A stretch of 7,114 nt of DNA, taken from the NCBI GenBank assembly GCA_046726275.1, contig JBKPAF010000075.1, forward strand, positions 1-7,114, given 5' to 3'. Of this stretch, positions 1 through 6,060 are shown one piece after another. The notes under the pieces were generated by a model. It did no database searches and had not been told where the DNA came from. It saw only the letters and a program-made list of their open reading frames with translations. This DNA is from DASXTW01 sp046726275 (GTDB lineage: Bacteria; Actinomycetota; UBA4738). How positions within the stretch are numbered: position 1 is the stretch's first letter; the number at the start of each line of letters is the position of its first letter. The position numbers were made by a program, and so were the translations under genes.

Positions 1-276
1 GACCGCGTTGAAACGGTCGTAGAACTTCGACTGGTTCCTCACGCACCCTTCAACGAAGAGCGAGCGACCATCATCGGAGTCCAGCAGCCCGGTGATCCTT
101 TCCTCGACCCAGAGCCACTCCCCGCGGTGCAACTCGTCGGAGGACTGGACATACTCCCGATACTCGCGCCAGCCCGGATCACCGGTGTCTACGACGCGAT
201 AACCGCGTCGGCCAAGTTCGGCAAGCGCCGACGACTTGCCCGTTCCCGACATGCCGGTCACCAAGACCCTCGACAT
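1..276 (-). CDS. P-loop (AAA / shikimate-kinase-like) ATPase, N-terminal part
   Basis: Partial gene running off the left edge; 92 codons are visible and the frame stays open to base 1. The protein begins MSRVLVTGMSGTGKSSALAE. Residues 8-15 (GMSGTGKS) form a perfect Walker A loop for nucleotide phosphate binding. It continues with RRGYRVVDTGDPGW, then a WLWVEERITGLL segment and LFVEGCVRNQSKFY. From memory, this order resembles a family of small single-domain ATPases in Actinobacteria that are related in fold to shikimate and adenylate kinases and whose substrate is unknown. The ATG at 276-274 was chosen because it puts the Walker loop eight residues from the start, as is usual; an in-frame GTG eight codons upstream (300-298) is possible, and neither has a clear Shine-Dalgarno site. 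It is divergent from the gene at 524. Catalytic residues beyond the P-loop lie outside the window, so the activity cannot be assigned. Confidence 0.8.
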   Translation of the reverse strand, partial: MSRVLVTGMSGTGKSSALAELGRRGYRVVDTGDPGWREYREYVQSSDELHRGEWLWVEERITGLLDSDDGRSLFVEGCVRNQSKFYDRFNAV

Positions 277-523
277 CGGGACAACGCTACCGAGTGTCAC
301 GCGTCGACGCGGCCGTGTGTAACGGGAATGTCCCGGGAGCCGGGACGACCCGTCCGATAGGGACCTCGGCCGCGCTTGTGCCTTTCTACGGTGAACGGCC
401 ACTCGAGCCGTAGGAACCTTCCCGTCTGGCGCGTACGGGAAGTTACCGCCGCAGCACGATGCCCCTCGGTGACTCGGCGATCACCCTGTCCACAGCTTCC
501 CTGGACTCCGGGAGGGGTGACTC
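277..523. promoter_or_regulatory. Divergent intergenic region with three dyads
   Basis: This 247-base spacer separates the kinase-like gene (leftward) from the cysteine-rich exported protein (rightward), so promoters for both should lie here; I see no convincing -35/-10 pair. It holds three inverted repeats. One at 330-346 has 7-bp arms (GTCCCGG/CCGGGAC) and a 3-base loop, extended by a 5-bp outer stem at 322-326/349-353. One at 386-413 has 6-bp arms (CTACGG/CCGTAG) and a 16-base loop. One at 418-442 has 8-bp arms (CTTCCCGT/ACGGGAAG) and a 9-base loop. Because both genes point away, these are not terminators for them; operators or 5'-leader structures are the likelier readings. The hexamer TGTAAC lies at 318-323. 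Confidence 0.45.
511..517 (+). promoter_or_regulatory. Shine-Dalgarno site of the cysteine-rich gene
   Basis: GGAGGGG followed by a 6-base spacer and ATG at 524. It decides the start codon and places the twin-arginine motif at residues 16-22, as expected for a Tat signal peptide. Confidence 0.7.
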
Positions 524-967
524 ATGAACCCAGAGGAGCCTCGTTTGGACGTTCCCGCCGAGGGCATCTCCCGTCGTCGAGTGCTCAAGCGCATCGGCGC
601 AGGTGCCGCTGTGGCATGGACGGCCCCGATCCTGATCAGCATCCGGACCCCCGCATTTGCCCAGCCCTACGGGATCGTCCCGTGTGACCCAGGCCAGCTG
701 TGTACGCCGGACTGTGACGTCCAACGTCCGTGTATGCAGCCCAAGCGCTGCCTCTGCTTCCGCGACGTGGACACGAGCGCCTGTGTCTGTGTGCGTGAAG
801 GTGCCTTTTGTGAGACGTTCACCCCATGCGCCAGCGGGGCAGACTGCCCGTCTAACGAGGTCTGCGTGGCGACTTGCTGCCCCACCGGAATCTGCATGCG
901 TGGCTGCGGTGCCGGCGGCAGTGGGCCTCGCCAGCCGTCGAACATGAAGGGTCGTCTCACCAAGTAG
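524..967 (+). CDS. Tat-exported cysteine-rich protein
   Basis: 147 residues. The N-terminus carries a twin-arginine signal: SRRRVLK at 16-22 matches the S-R-R-x-F-L-K consensus with V for F, followed by a hydrophobic stretch at about 25-40 and an AFA cleavage site at 44-46, predicting a mature protein from Q47. The mature part of about 101 residues has 16 cysteines, at 54, 60, 64, 70, 76, 78, 87, 89, 96, 102, 108, 114, 118, 119, 124 and 128, plus many Pro and Gly and a basic tail. The last six follow C-x5-C-x3-CC-x4-C-x3-C, the cysteine order of knottins. The start is fixed by GGAGGGG at 511-517, six bases before the ATG. The Tat route exports folded proteins, which suggests folding or metal loading in the cytoplasm (inference). 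I recognise no named family and the function is unknown. The gene stands alone between divergent and antisense neighbours. Confidence 0.85.
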   Translation: MNPEEPRLDVPAEGISRRRVLKRIGAGAAVAWTAPILISIRTPAFAQPYGIVPCDPGQLCTPDCDVQRPCMQPKRCLCFRDVDTSACVCVREGAFCETFTPCASGADCPSNEVCVATCCPTGICMRGCGAGGSGPRQPSNMKGRLTK

Positions 968-1086
968 GCTGGCTCGTTTCGAATCCAATGAGGCTCTCCT
1001 CTGGGCGCCGAGGGCGGGATTCGTGCAATTACTCCTTCTACGAAGGCCTGGCGCCACGGCGGGCGGTACAGAGCACTTTGACCTAG

Positions 1087-1160
1087 TGGGGCGGGGAGGA
1101 CTCGAACCTCCGACCGACGGATTATGAGTCCGCTGCTCTGACCAACTGAGCTACCGCCCC
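1087..1160 (-). tRNA. tRNA with CAU anticodon (elongator Met, or Ile2)
   Basis: Read on the minus strand, the molecule folds as a full cloverleaf of 74 bases. The 7-bp acceptor is GGGGCGG/CCGCCCC, followed by U8-A9, D-stem GCUC/GAGC, anticodon stem GCGGA/UCCGU with one G-U pair, loop CUCAUAA with anticodon CAU, a 5-base variable loop, T-stem GGAGG/CCUCC with loop UUCGAGU, and discriminator A. The next three bases read CTA, so CCA is not encoded and must be added by CCA transferase. A perfect G1-C72 pair and the absence of the GGG/CCC anticodon stem rule out the initiator. A CAU anticodon can also be lysidine-modified tRNA-Ile, and I cannot separate the two by eye. A possible -10 box, TACACT, lies at 1186-1181, about 20 bases upstream; the -35 is poor. 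Confidence 0.93.
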
Positions 1161-1282
1161 CGGCACTGCACTCAAGCGCAAGTGTACGCAGGCAGCTTGG
1201 CACTGTGGGGTTCGACACCGTGCGCTCCGTGGTGAGCTTCGGACCCACGGCTTTGGGCTTCAAGCCGGAGCATGACAACAGG

Positions 1283-1306
1283 GGGAGGGGCCCAGAGGCC
1301 CCTCCC
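1283..1306 (-). terminator. GC-rich hairpin terminator after the FSPEAAR gene
   Basis: Perfect 10-bp stem (GGGAGGGGCC/GGCCCCTCCC) with a 4-base loop at 1293-1296. It lies 23 bases beyond the stop codon of the minus-strand gene at 1330-1704. On the minus strand it is followed by CCTGTTGTC, a weak U-rich tail; on the plus strand it is followed by a pyrimidine run. No plus-strand gene ends nearby, so it is assigned to the minus-strand gene. It also shields the tRNA promoter from read-through. Confidence 0.75.
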
Positions 1307-1329
1307 TTCCTCTCTAGATGGGCTTGACG

Positions 1330-1704
1330 TCAGCCGTTCCGAGCCCTGGCCGCCTCGGGGCTGAAGACCTCCTGGGTGGCCATTGGAGCATGGAGGCTGA
1401 GCGACCTGATCGCCTCCGGGCTAAAAGCCTCCAAGGTGACCGTCGGCGCGTACCCGTTCACGGCCCTGGCCGCCTCGGGGCTGAACGACACCCTGGTCGC
1501 GCTCAGAACCCTGGCCGCCTCCGGGCTGAAGACCTCGGGGCGAGCAGCGGGCAAGGCCTCCGCGATCCCGACCGACTGGGTCCGGTGCTGGATCGTCCAG
1601 CTTGCGAGCACTCCGCAGATACCTCCCACGAGCAGTCCCACGATCCCGGTGAGGAGCATCCGTCGTCCCATACTGGGGGCTGTCCTCTCCACCATGGTTG
1701 CCAT
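1330..1704 (-). CDS. Single-pass membrane protein with FSPEAAR repeats
   Basis: 124 residues of no recognised family. A short basic N-terminus (R14, R15) precedes one hydrophobic segment at about 16-38 (MLLTGIVGLLVGGICGVLA), so it is probably anchored with the N-terminus inside and the rest outside; no lipobox is seen. The exposed part carries four copies of a short motif: FSPEAAR at 59-65, FSPEAAR at 74-80, FSPEAIR at 94-100 and FSPEAAR at 114-120, spaced 15, 20 and 20 residues apart, with the last copy ending four residues before the C-terminus. The start is supported by AAAGGAGGT at 1716-1709, four bases before the ATG. It lies 144 bases downstream of the large ATPase gene on the same strand and is closed by the hairpin at 1283-1306, so it may be co-transcribed or have its own promoter in that gap. 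The repeats could be ligand- or partner-binding linear motifs; the function is unknown. Confidence 0.75.
   Translation of the reverse strand: MATMVERTAPSMGRRMLLTGIVGLLVGGICGVLASWTIQHRTQSVGIAEALPAARPEVFSPEAARVLSATRVSFSPEAARAVNGYAPTVTLEAFSPEAIRSLSLHAPMATQEVFSPEAARARNG
1344..1530. repeat. Four in-gene DNA repeats, about 21 bp each
   Basis: Near-identical units run, on the plus strand, from CCTGGCCGCCTC to GGGCTGAA. They lie at about 1344-1365, 1404-1425, 1464-1485 and 1509-1530, at steps of 60, 60 and 45 bases. They encode the four FSPEA(A/I)R motifs on the minus strand. The second copy is the most diverged (CTGATCGCCTCCGGGCTAAA). All steps are multiples of three, so the array keeps the reading frame. 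Confidence 0.8.
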
Positions 1705-1708
1705 CTGG

Positions 1709-1716
1709 ACCTCCTT
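1709..1716 (-). promoter_or_regulatory. Shine-Dalgarno site of the FSPEAAR gene
   Basis: AAAGGAGGT on the minus strand, a near-perfect anti-16S match four bases before the ATG at 1704-1702. It fixes this start over the second in-frame ATG three codons later. Confidence 0.75.
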
Positions 1717-1848
1717 TGCTTCCGGCCCTCCCAGTGAGGACCTTTCACCCAGGAGGCGTGAGGATGGGGCCTACGGGAGAAACATTGGACGTTACAGATG
1801 GGCGGTCAGCCCGTTACACATGGATTCGTTCGCGCCTGCGCGACCTGC

Positions 1849-4800
1849 TCAGGTCCGCCAGTCCAACGGGGCGCGCGGGTCGGGGACGTAGGAGCAGAAC
1901 GTGCCTGTGCGCACAGTCCGATCGAGGTGGGCACCCAGCTGCGCGGATTGCTCCCGGATCCGACCCAGGGCCGTGCGGATGGCCTGCGTGACCCCCACCC
2001 GGGCCCGCTCCGCGTCCGATCCCACCCGTCGTGCGCGCCCTCCGAGACCCACCGCGCCGGCCAGCTCCCGCACCAGAAGGTCCCGCTCCTCCTCTGCTCG
2101 GGCGGCGCGCTCCTGATCACCGAAGGACAGCGCCTCGTCGATGTCTTCCTCCAGGGCGCCTACCCTGGCCCGGTACTCGGCCACGGCCTGGGCATCCAGG
2201 ACCTCCCCGGCGTCACCCGGGGCCTCCAGCCCCCACTCCGCCCGGGTCCTCACTGGGATCGGTCCACGCTCGGCGGCCACCAGGTCGAGGACGTGGAACT
2301 CCCTTCCCGGCTCGCCAAGGAGCCGGGCGAGGTATCGGAGGCCCTTGAGGTCTCGAAGCCGAAACGCCTCACCCTCGAAGACGATGGACCAGTACTCGCC
2401 TTCGCGGCGGAAAACGCTTGAGCGGATGCCCGCCGTGGGCAAGGAGACTGCGTCGGCGTCAGGCACGGGCCCGGCCCCAAGACCCGCCAGGAGAGCGCTC
2501 AGCGTGCCCTGCAACGCGACCATGCCGGTCGCTCCGGCGGTTCGCAGAGCCGCCCGGGCCAGCTCCACAGCACGCTCCCGATCACCAGGGGCACTTCGAG
2601 CGACCAGCATGCGCGCGTAATGATGCTGCGTCCTTGCCAGCCAAGGTCGCGCCCCCATCCGCGCGCACATTTCCATTGAGACCTCGAAGTGGCGAGAGGC
2701 CTCCTCGTACCGGCCCATCACCGAGGCCAGAACACCAAGTGCTCGCTGCACCGGGCCCATGCTGACCTCCGAGGCCGCCAGGGCCACGAGCTCGCCATAG
2801 GGCAAGAGGAGCCCATACATCGTGGCCGCCCGATCCCGATCGCCCAGGGCATCAGCGACATCGGCGAGCATGGTCAGGTTGGAGAGCCATTCGTTGTCCT
2901 TGGGGAGCGCGGCGAAGTCATCCCGGGCCAGTCGATCGAACATCCTCCGGGCATCCTCTAGGCGGCCCAGCTCGCAGAGCGACAACGTCAGCATGCACCT
3001 GAACCCCCGGTACCCCGGATATTCGTCGAGGGAACGCCGTCGGCTTTCTTCGAGCTCCCCCAGTCGTCCCTGCTCCCTCCGCAGGACGAACAGGGCGAAC
3101 AACGCCGAAGCACCTGCGTCCCAGTTCTGGGGCCGCCGGCCCGCCTCGTGTGTCCGGCTGATCAGCTCTTCGGCTTCGATGAACCGGCCGTCCTGGAGGG
3201 CCAGGATGGTTGCCATCACCCCCGCATACCACTGCTGCGACGGTTGGCCCAGTTCCTCAGCAAGGCGGCTGAACGTCTTCTGCTCGCGCCGGGCTTCCTC
3301 CACCTCCCCAACCGTCATGAACCGGATGTATCGGAACCAGAAGGCATCCATGACTCGTTCCCGGTCACCTACTTCCAGAGCGACCCGATTCAGCTCCTCC
3401 GCGTTCGTCATCTGCTCGCCGAGTCCATCGGGCCCCAGCGTCACAGCCGCCCAGCGACTGATCAGGGCTTGCATGAGGGTCTCCGGATCACCGATGCGGC
3501 GGGCCATCGCGACTGCCTCCGCGCTGAGGGAGTCCCTCCGGTCCATCGAGGCCTGATCCCGAAGCGCACCCGCGAGTCGCGAAAGGACGCGAACACGCAG
3601 GACGGCGTCTTCAGGTCCCAGCGCAGCGAGGGCCTGCTCCAACAGGGGGATCAGGTGGGGGTCCGTTCCCGCTCGGATCCACGTGAACCTCCCCCCGTAT
3701 CCCAATGCGGCCTGGGCCAACAGCTCGGGCAGGCCCACCCGGGTGGCGAGCACCGCCGCATCCCGGAACGTCTCCTGAGCAGCAGGGCTGTCACCCGCCC
3801 TGGCTTGGGCATCACCGAGCGCGAGGAGGAGCCGGCACCGGATCTCCTCGTCAGGTGAGCGCTCCAAAGCGAGGAGACCCATCCGGAACAGGCGGACCGC
3901 TTCCTCGTAGGCAACCTGGGCCACCGCGCGCTCGCCGGCTCGCCTCGCGTAATCGACCACCTTGTCGACGTCTCCGCTCGGCGCTGCCTCGAAGAAGTGA
4001 TAAGCCAGCTCCGCCAGGTGGGGCTCCGGATCCGCCGCGTACAGCTCCTCGAGCGATTCCCCCGCGGCTCGGTGGAGGCGGACCCGCTCCGCGGGGCCCA
4101 GGTATTCGTAGAGTGTCTCGCGGACGAGGGAATGGGAGAACCGGAACCGGCCCGGTTCCCCCGCGACCTCGACGATGACCCTGGCCCCCAGCCCGTCCCG
4201 CAAGGACTCGAGAACCTCTCCCGGGGGCTGCCCGAGGATGCGACCAAGACCCTCCAGAGTGAAATCCTTGCCCAGCACCGATCCGACGGAGATGGTCCGC
4301 CTCGCCTCTGGAGACAGTCGGTCCAGGCGACGACCGATTACCTGCCGCACTCCTTCTGGGATCCCCCACCGCCGAGGATCGGCACGCTCAGACAGCCGGC
4401 CCTCGGAGGACAGCAGCTGGACGATCTCCCGCACGAACAAGGGGTTGCCCTCGGTCTCCTCATGGATCGCGGTCACCAGAGCCTCTGGCGGCTCCACCCC
4501 GGACACGGCGCGCACGAGCCGGCCGACGTCTCGCAGCCCCAATCCGGAGAGGGGAAGCCGCAGCGCTCCGCGGACCCGGAGCAGTTCGAGAAGCGCGGAT
4601 GCGAGGGGTTGATCGGGCTGCACCTCGATCTCCCGGTAACTTCCCACCAGGAGAACGCCGCTCTCGGTCACCCCGTCAGCGACGAACCGGAGCAGAAGTA
4701 TCGACGGGGCATCGGCAGCATGAAGGTCCTCGAGCATCATCACAAGAGGTCTCTCCCGGGAGGCGTTTCGCAGGAACTCCTGGACGGCCTCGAAGAGATG

Positions 4801-5313
4801 GAAACGGGCCGCGTCGGGAGGTGTCGGGTGGAGATCTGGGAGATCGGGAAACCGGTCCCGCAGCTCGGGGAGGAGCTGAGCGATCTCGCTGACTCCTCCG
4901 CCCAGGCTCGCCCGGAGGTTCTCTTCGGGGACCGACCTGACGAGCTCTCTCAGAGCCTGGATCCATGGCCAGAATGCGGGCGCGCCGCCGGCTTCCCAGC
5001 ATCGCCCCCACACCACGGTCGCCCCTGCCTCGGCCGCTCGGACGGCGAGCTCAACCGCCAGTCGAGTCTTCCCGATCCCCGGCTCACCGGCCAAGAGGAC
5101 CAGACGTCCCCGACCCGCTCGGGCATCATCGAGAGCTCGAACCATCGCCTCGAGCTCGCGATCCCGCCCCACGAAGAGGCGATAGGGATCGGCCTCCGGT
5201 CCGCCGTTCACGGCCGCCGGGTGCGGCACGACTTGCGAGCTGTCCTCCACGGCCACGCTCCAGGTCGAGCGAACCTGGCGGCCACTGCGCGGTGAGTCAT
5301 CTCGGCGCGGCAC
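1849..5313 (-). CDS. STAND-type AAA ATPase with TPR-like middle region
   Basis: 1154 residues if started at the GTG at 5313. An AAA_16-like NTPase domain starts near residue 44 (YRLFVGRDRELEAMVRAL). Walker A is GEPGIGKT at 76-83 and Walker B is LVMMLEDLHAAD at 190-201 with E195/D196. A GSYR sensor-like segment is at 224-227 and EGNPLFVREIV at about 288-298, the usual order in MalT/LAL-type STAND regulators. From about 430 to 950 the protein is Ala/Leu/Arg/Glu-rich helical repeats resembling TPRs. A C-terminal module from about 967 begins FRREGEYWSIVFEG, followed by LKGLRYLARLL, a coiled-coil-like stretch and GTFCSYVPDP near the end; from memory, similar ends occur in other large bacterial ATPases. 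No LuxR HTH, cyclase or kinase domain is fused. The family senses signals and switches by nucleotide-driven oligomerisation, and is presumably cytoplasmic. The 5313 GTG lacks a Shine-Dalgarno site; a GTG at 5250 with GGAG seven bases upstream is an attractive alternative start. Confidence 0.9.
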   Translation of the reverse strand: MPRRDDSPRSGRQVRSTWSVAVEDSSQVVPHPAAVNGGPEADPYRLFVGRDRELEAMVRALDDARAGRGRLVLLAGEPGIGKTRLAVELAVRAAEAGATVVWGRCWEAGGAPAFWPWIQALRELVRSVPEENLRASLGGGVSEIAQLLPELRDRFPDLPDLHPTPPDAARFHLFEAVQEFLRNASRERPLVMMLEDLHAADAPSILLLRFVADGVTESGVLLVGSYREIEVQPDQPLASALLELLRVRGALRLPLSGLGLRDVGRLVRAVSGVEPPEALVTAIHEETEGNPLFVREIVQLLSSEGRLSERADPRRWGIPEGVRQVIGRRLDRLSPEARRTISVGSVLGKDFTLEGLGRILGQPPGEVLESLRDGLGARVIVEVAGEPGRFRFSHSLVRETLYEYLGPAERVRLHRAAGESLEELYAADPEPHLAELAYHFFEAAPSGDVDKVVDYARRAGERAVAQVAYEEAVRLFRMGLLALERSPDEEIRCRLLLALGDAQARAGDSPAAQETFRDAAVLATRVGLPELLAQAALGYGGRFTWIRAGTDPHLIPLLEQALAALGPEDAVLRVRVLSRLAGALRDQASMDRRDSLSAEAVAMARRIGDPETLMQALISRWAAVTLGPDGLGEQMTNAEELNRVALEVGDRERVMDAFWFRYIRFMTVGEVEEARREQKTFSRLAEELGQPSQQWYAGVMATILALQDGRFIEAEELISRTHEAGRRPQNWDAGASALFALFVLRREQGRLGELEESRRRSLDEYPGYRGFRCMLTLSLCELGRLEDARRMFDRLARDDFAALPKDNEWLSNLTMLADVADALGDRDRAATMYGLLLPYGELVALAASEVSMGPVQRALGVLASVMGRYEEASRHFEVSMEMCARMGARPWLARTQHHYARMLVARSAPGDRERAVELARAALRTAGATGMVALQGTLSALLAGLGAGPVPDADAVSLPTAGIRSSVFRREGEYWSIVFEGEAFRLRDLKGLRYLARLLGEPGREFHVLDLVAAERGPIPVRTRAEWGLEAPGDAGEVLDAQAVAEYRARVGALEEDIDEALSFGDQERAARAEEERDLLVRELAGAVGLGGRARRVGSDAERARVGVTQAIRTALGRIREQSAQLGAHLDRTVRTGTFCSYVPDPRAPLDWRT

Positions 5314-5343
5314 TGGGTTAGGAATGCCAATTACCTGGCTGAT

Positions 5344-5391
5344 GGCCGTCCCTGACCGGCCGTCCCCCTCCCGCCAGGGCGTCCTAGCATA
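5344..5391 (-). promoter_or_regulatory. Possible promoter and leader of the ATPase gene
   Basis: The spacer upstream of the ATPase carries a -10-like TATGCT on the minus strand at 5391-5386, without a good -35. Downstream of it is a direct repeat: GGCCGTCC on the plus strand at 5344-5351 and again at 5358-5365, separated by six bases. The repeat would fall in the leader or near the transcription start, where an activator or repressor could bind. Both assignments are weak because short GC-rich repeats are common in such DNA. Confidence 0.25.
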
Positions 5392-5422
5392 GCGCCCGAC
5401 CGTCAGTGAACCGAGCCAAGGC

Positions 5423-5439
5423 GGCCGCCCGCCGCGGCC
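5423..5439 (-). terminator. GC-rich hairpin after the small membrane protein gene
   Basis: Arms GGCCGC/GCGGCC with a 5-base loop, 33 bases beyond the stop of the minus-strand gene at 5473-5757, followed by GCCTTGGCTCGGTT without a true U-tract. An alternative pairing uses outer AAGGC/GCCTT arms. It could end transcription before the ATPase gene, but the stem is short and compositionally biased DNA yields such pairings by chance. Confidence 0.35.
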
Positions 5440-5472
5440 TTCAATACCACCGAAGCCGGCTCGATCCGTCGC

Positions 5473-5757
5473 TCACGCGGTCGCGTACCGCTGCCTGCCC
5501 GTGTACGCGCCACCGGCCCAGTGAGCCAGATCGCACATCAGCCCGAGAATCACGAAGAGCCATCCCCAGGCGTCCAGGCCGCCCACTGGACTCCAGGACA
5601 GGACGTAGAAGAGAGTGGCGTACGGAAGGAAGATCAGACCAAGAAGCGGAATGATGAAGGTCGAGAATGCCCGGTCAACAAGGTTGGTGAAGATCCACAG
5701 CACGATCAACGCGATCCTCGGTGTGAACGCCGCGATCAGCGCGAACAAGCATCCCAT
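5473..5757 (-). CDS. Small three-helix integral membrane protein
   Basis: 94 residues beginning MGCLFALIAAFTPRIALIV. Three hydrophobic segments lie at about 2-24, 31-54 and 61-82, linked by short loops (NLVDRAF; SWSPVGG), with a hydrophilic tail (TGRQRYATA). The core TPRIALIVLWIFTNLVDRAF followed by PLLGLIFLPYATLFYVL resembles, from memory, a family of conserved hypothetical actinobacterial membrane proteins with no known function. The open frame extends upstream to 5862, but the ATG at 5757 is preferred: AGGGGAGGGA lies three bases before it, the hydrophobic region starts at once, and the 35 extra residues are polar and uninformative. It is transcribed toward the ATPase gene, 159 bases away, with a possible hairpin between them, so an operon is not obvious. 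Inner-membrane location is inferred from composition. Confidence 0.75.
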   Translation of the reverse strand: MGCLFALIAAFTPRIALIVLWIFTNLVDRAFSTFIIPLLGLIFLPYATLFYVLSWSPVGGLDAWGWLFVILGLMCDLAHWAGGAYTGRQRYATA

Positions 5758-6060
5758 GCTTCCCTCCCCTCGGCTTCGTGTTCGAAGATTCTCCGCGAAC
5801 ACGCCCGCCCACTTAGGACGACCGAGTGAATCGTAGACCACACGGTGGGGCCATCCTCCCAACCGGACGAAACCTTTCGGGCTGAGGTCAGTTACATCCG
5901 CACCAAGCCAATGGCAACTCGGGCTTCAGCCTGCATCGGAGGCAATTGTGAGTCGGGGCTGCCAGCGCGGCGACGATCCCTCTGACCGTGATGGCGATAC
6001 TCCACGATGCCCGTCGGGGCCACATGAGCTCTTTCGCCGTGGACCTTAACGGGCAAACGT
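5758..6060. other. 303-base stretch without a supported gene
   Basis: It lies between the small membrane protein and the SRPBCC gene, both on the minus strand. It contains the Shine-Dalgarno site of the membrane protein (5761-5770) and, on the minus strand, TGTAAC (5896-5891) and CGTCC (5869-5865) separated by 21 bases. The same pair and spacing occur upstream of the FSPEAAR gene, so this may be a promoter. I see no convincing terminator for the SRPBCC gene and no RNA gene. A 67-codon minus-strand open frame at 5892-6095 has no protein-like features. Confidence 0.4.

Noticed and set aside
443..1057. 204-codon minus-strand open frame
   Set aside because: Antisense to the cysteine-rich gene, which has a signal peptide, a ribosome binding site and a coherent composition; this frame has no protein-like features.
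968..1160. tRNA-associated integration site of a mobile element
   Set aside because: No integrase, no direct repeat of the tRNA 3' end elsewhere in the window and no mobile-element gene.
667..1278. 203-codon minus-strand open frame
   Set aside because: It runs through the tRNA gene; its GSSVGQSSGLIIRRSEVRVL segment is the familiar conceptual translation of a tRNA, and the rest is antisense to the Tat-exported protein.
1344..1530. CRISPR-like array
   Set aside because: The repeats are few, imperfect, in frame and inside a coding sequence, with conserved rather than variable spacers.
1376..1891. 171-codon plus-strand open frame over the FSPEAAR gene
   Set aside because: It also shows internal repeats, since the DNA is repetitive, but it lacks a ribosome binding site and overlaps the end of the ATPase gene; the minus-strand frame has a near-perfect Shine-Dalgarno site, a membrane segment and a terminator.
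3997..5295. 432-codon plus-strand open frame
   Set aside because: Lies wholly antisense to the STAND ATPase, whose Walker motifs make that strand the coding one; long antisense frames are expected in GC-rich coding DNA.
5758..5862. N-terminal extension of the small membrane protein to 129 residues
   Set aside because: The extension is polar and featureless, whereas the ATG at 5757 has a strong Shine-Dalgarno site just upstream and begins at the hydrophobic segment.
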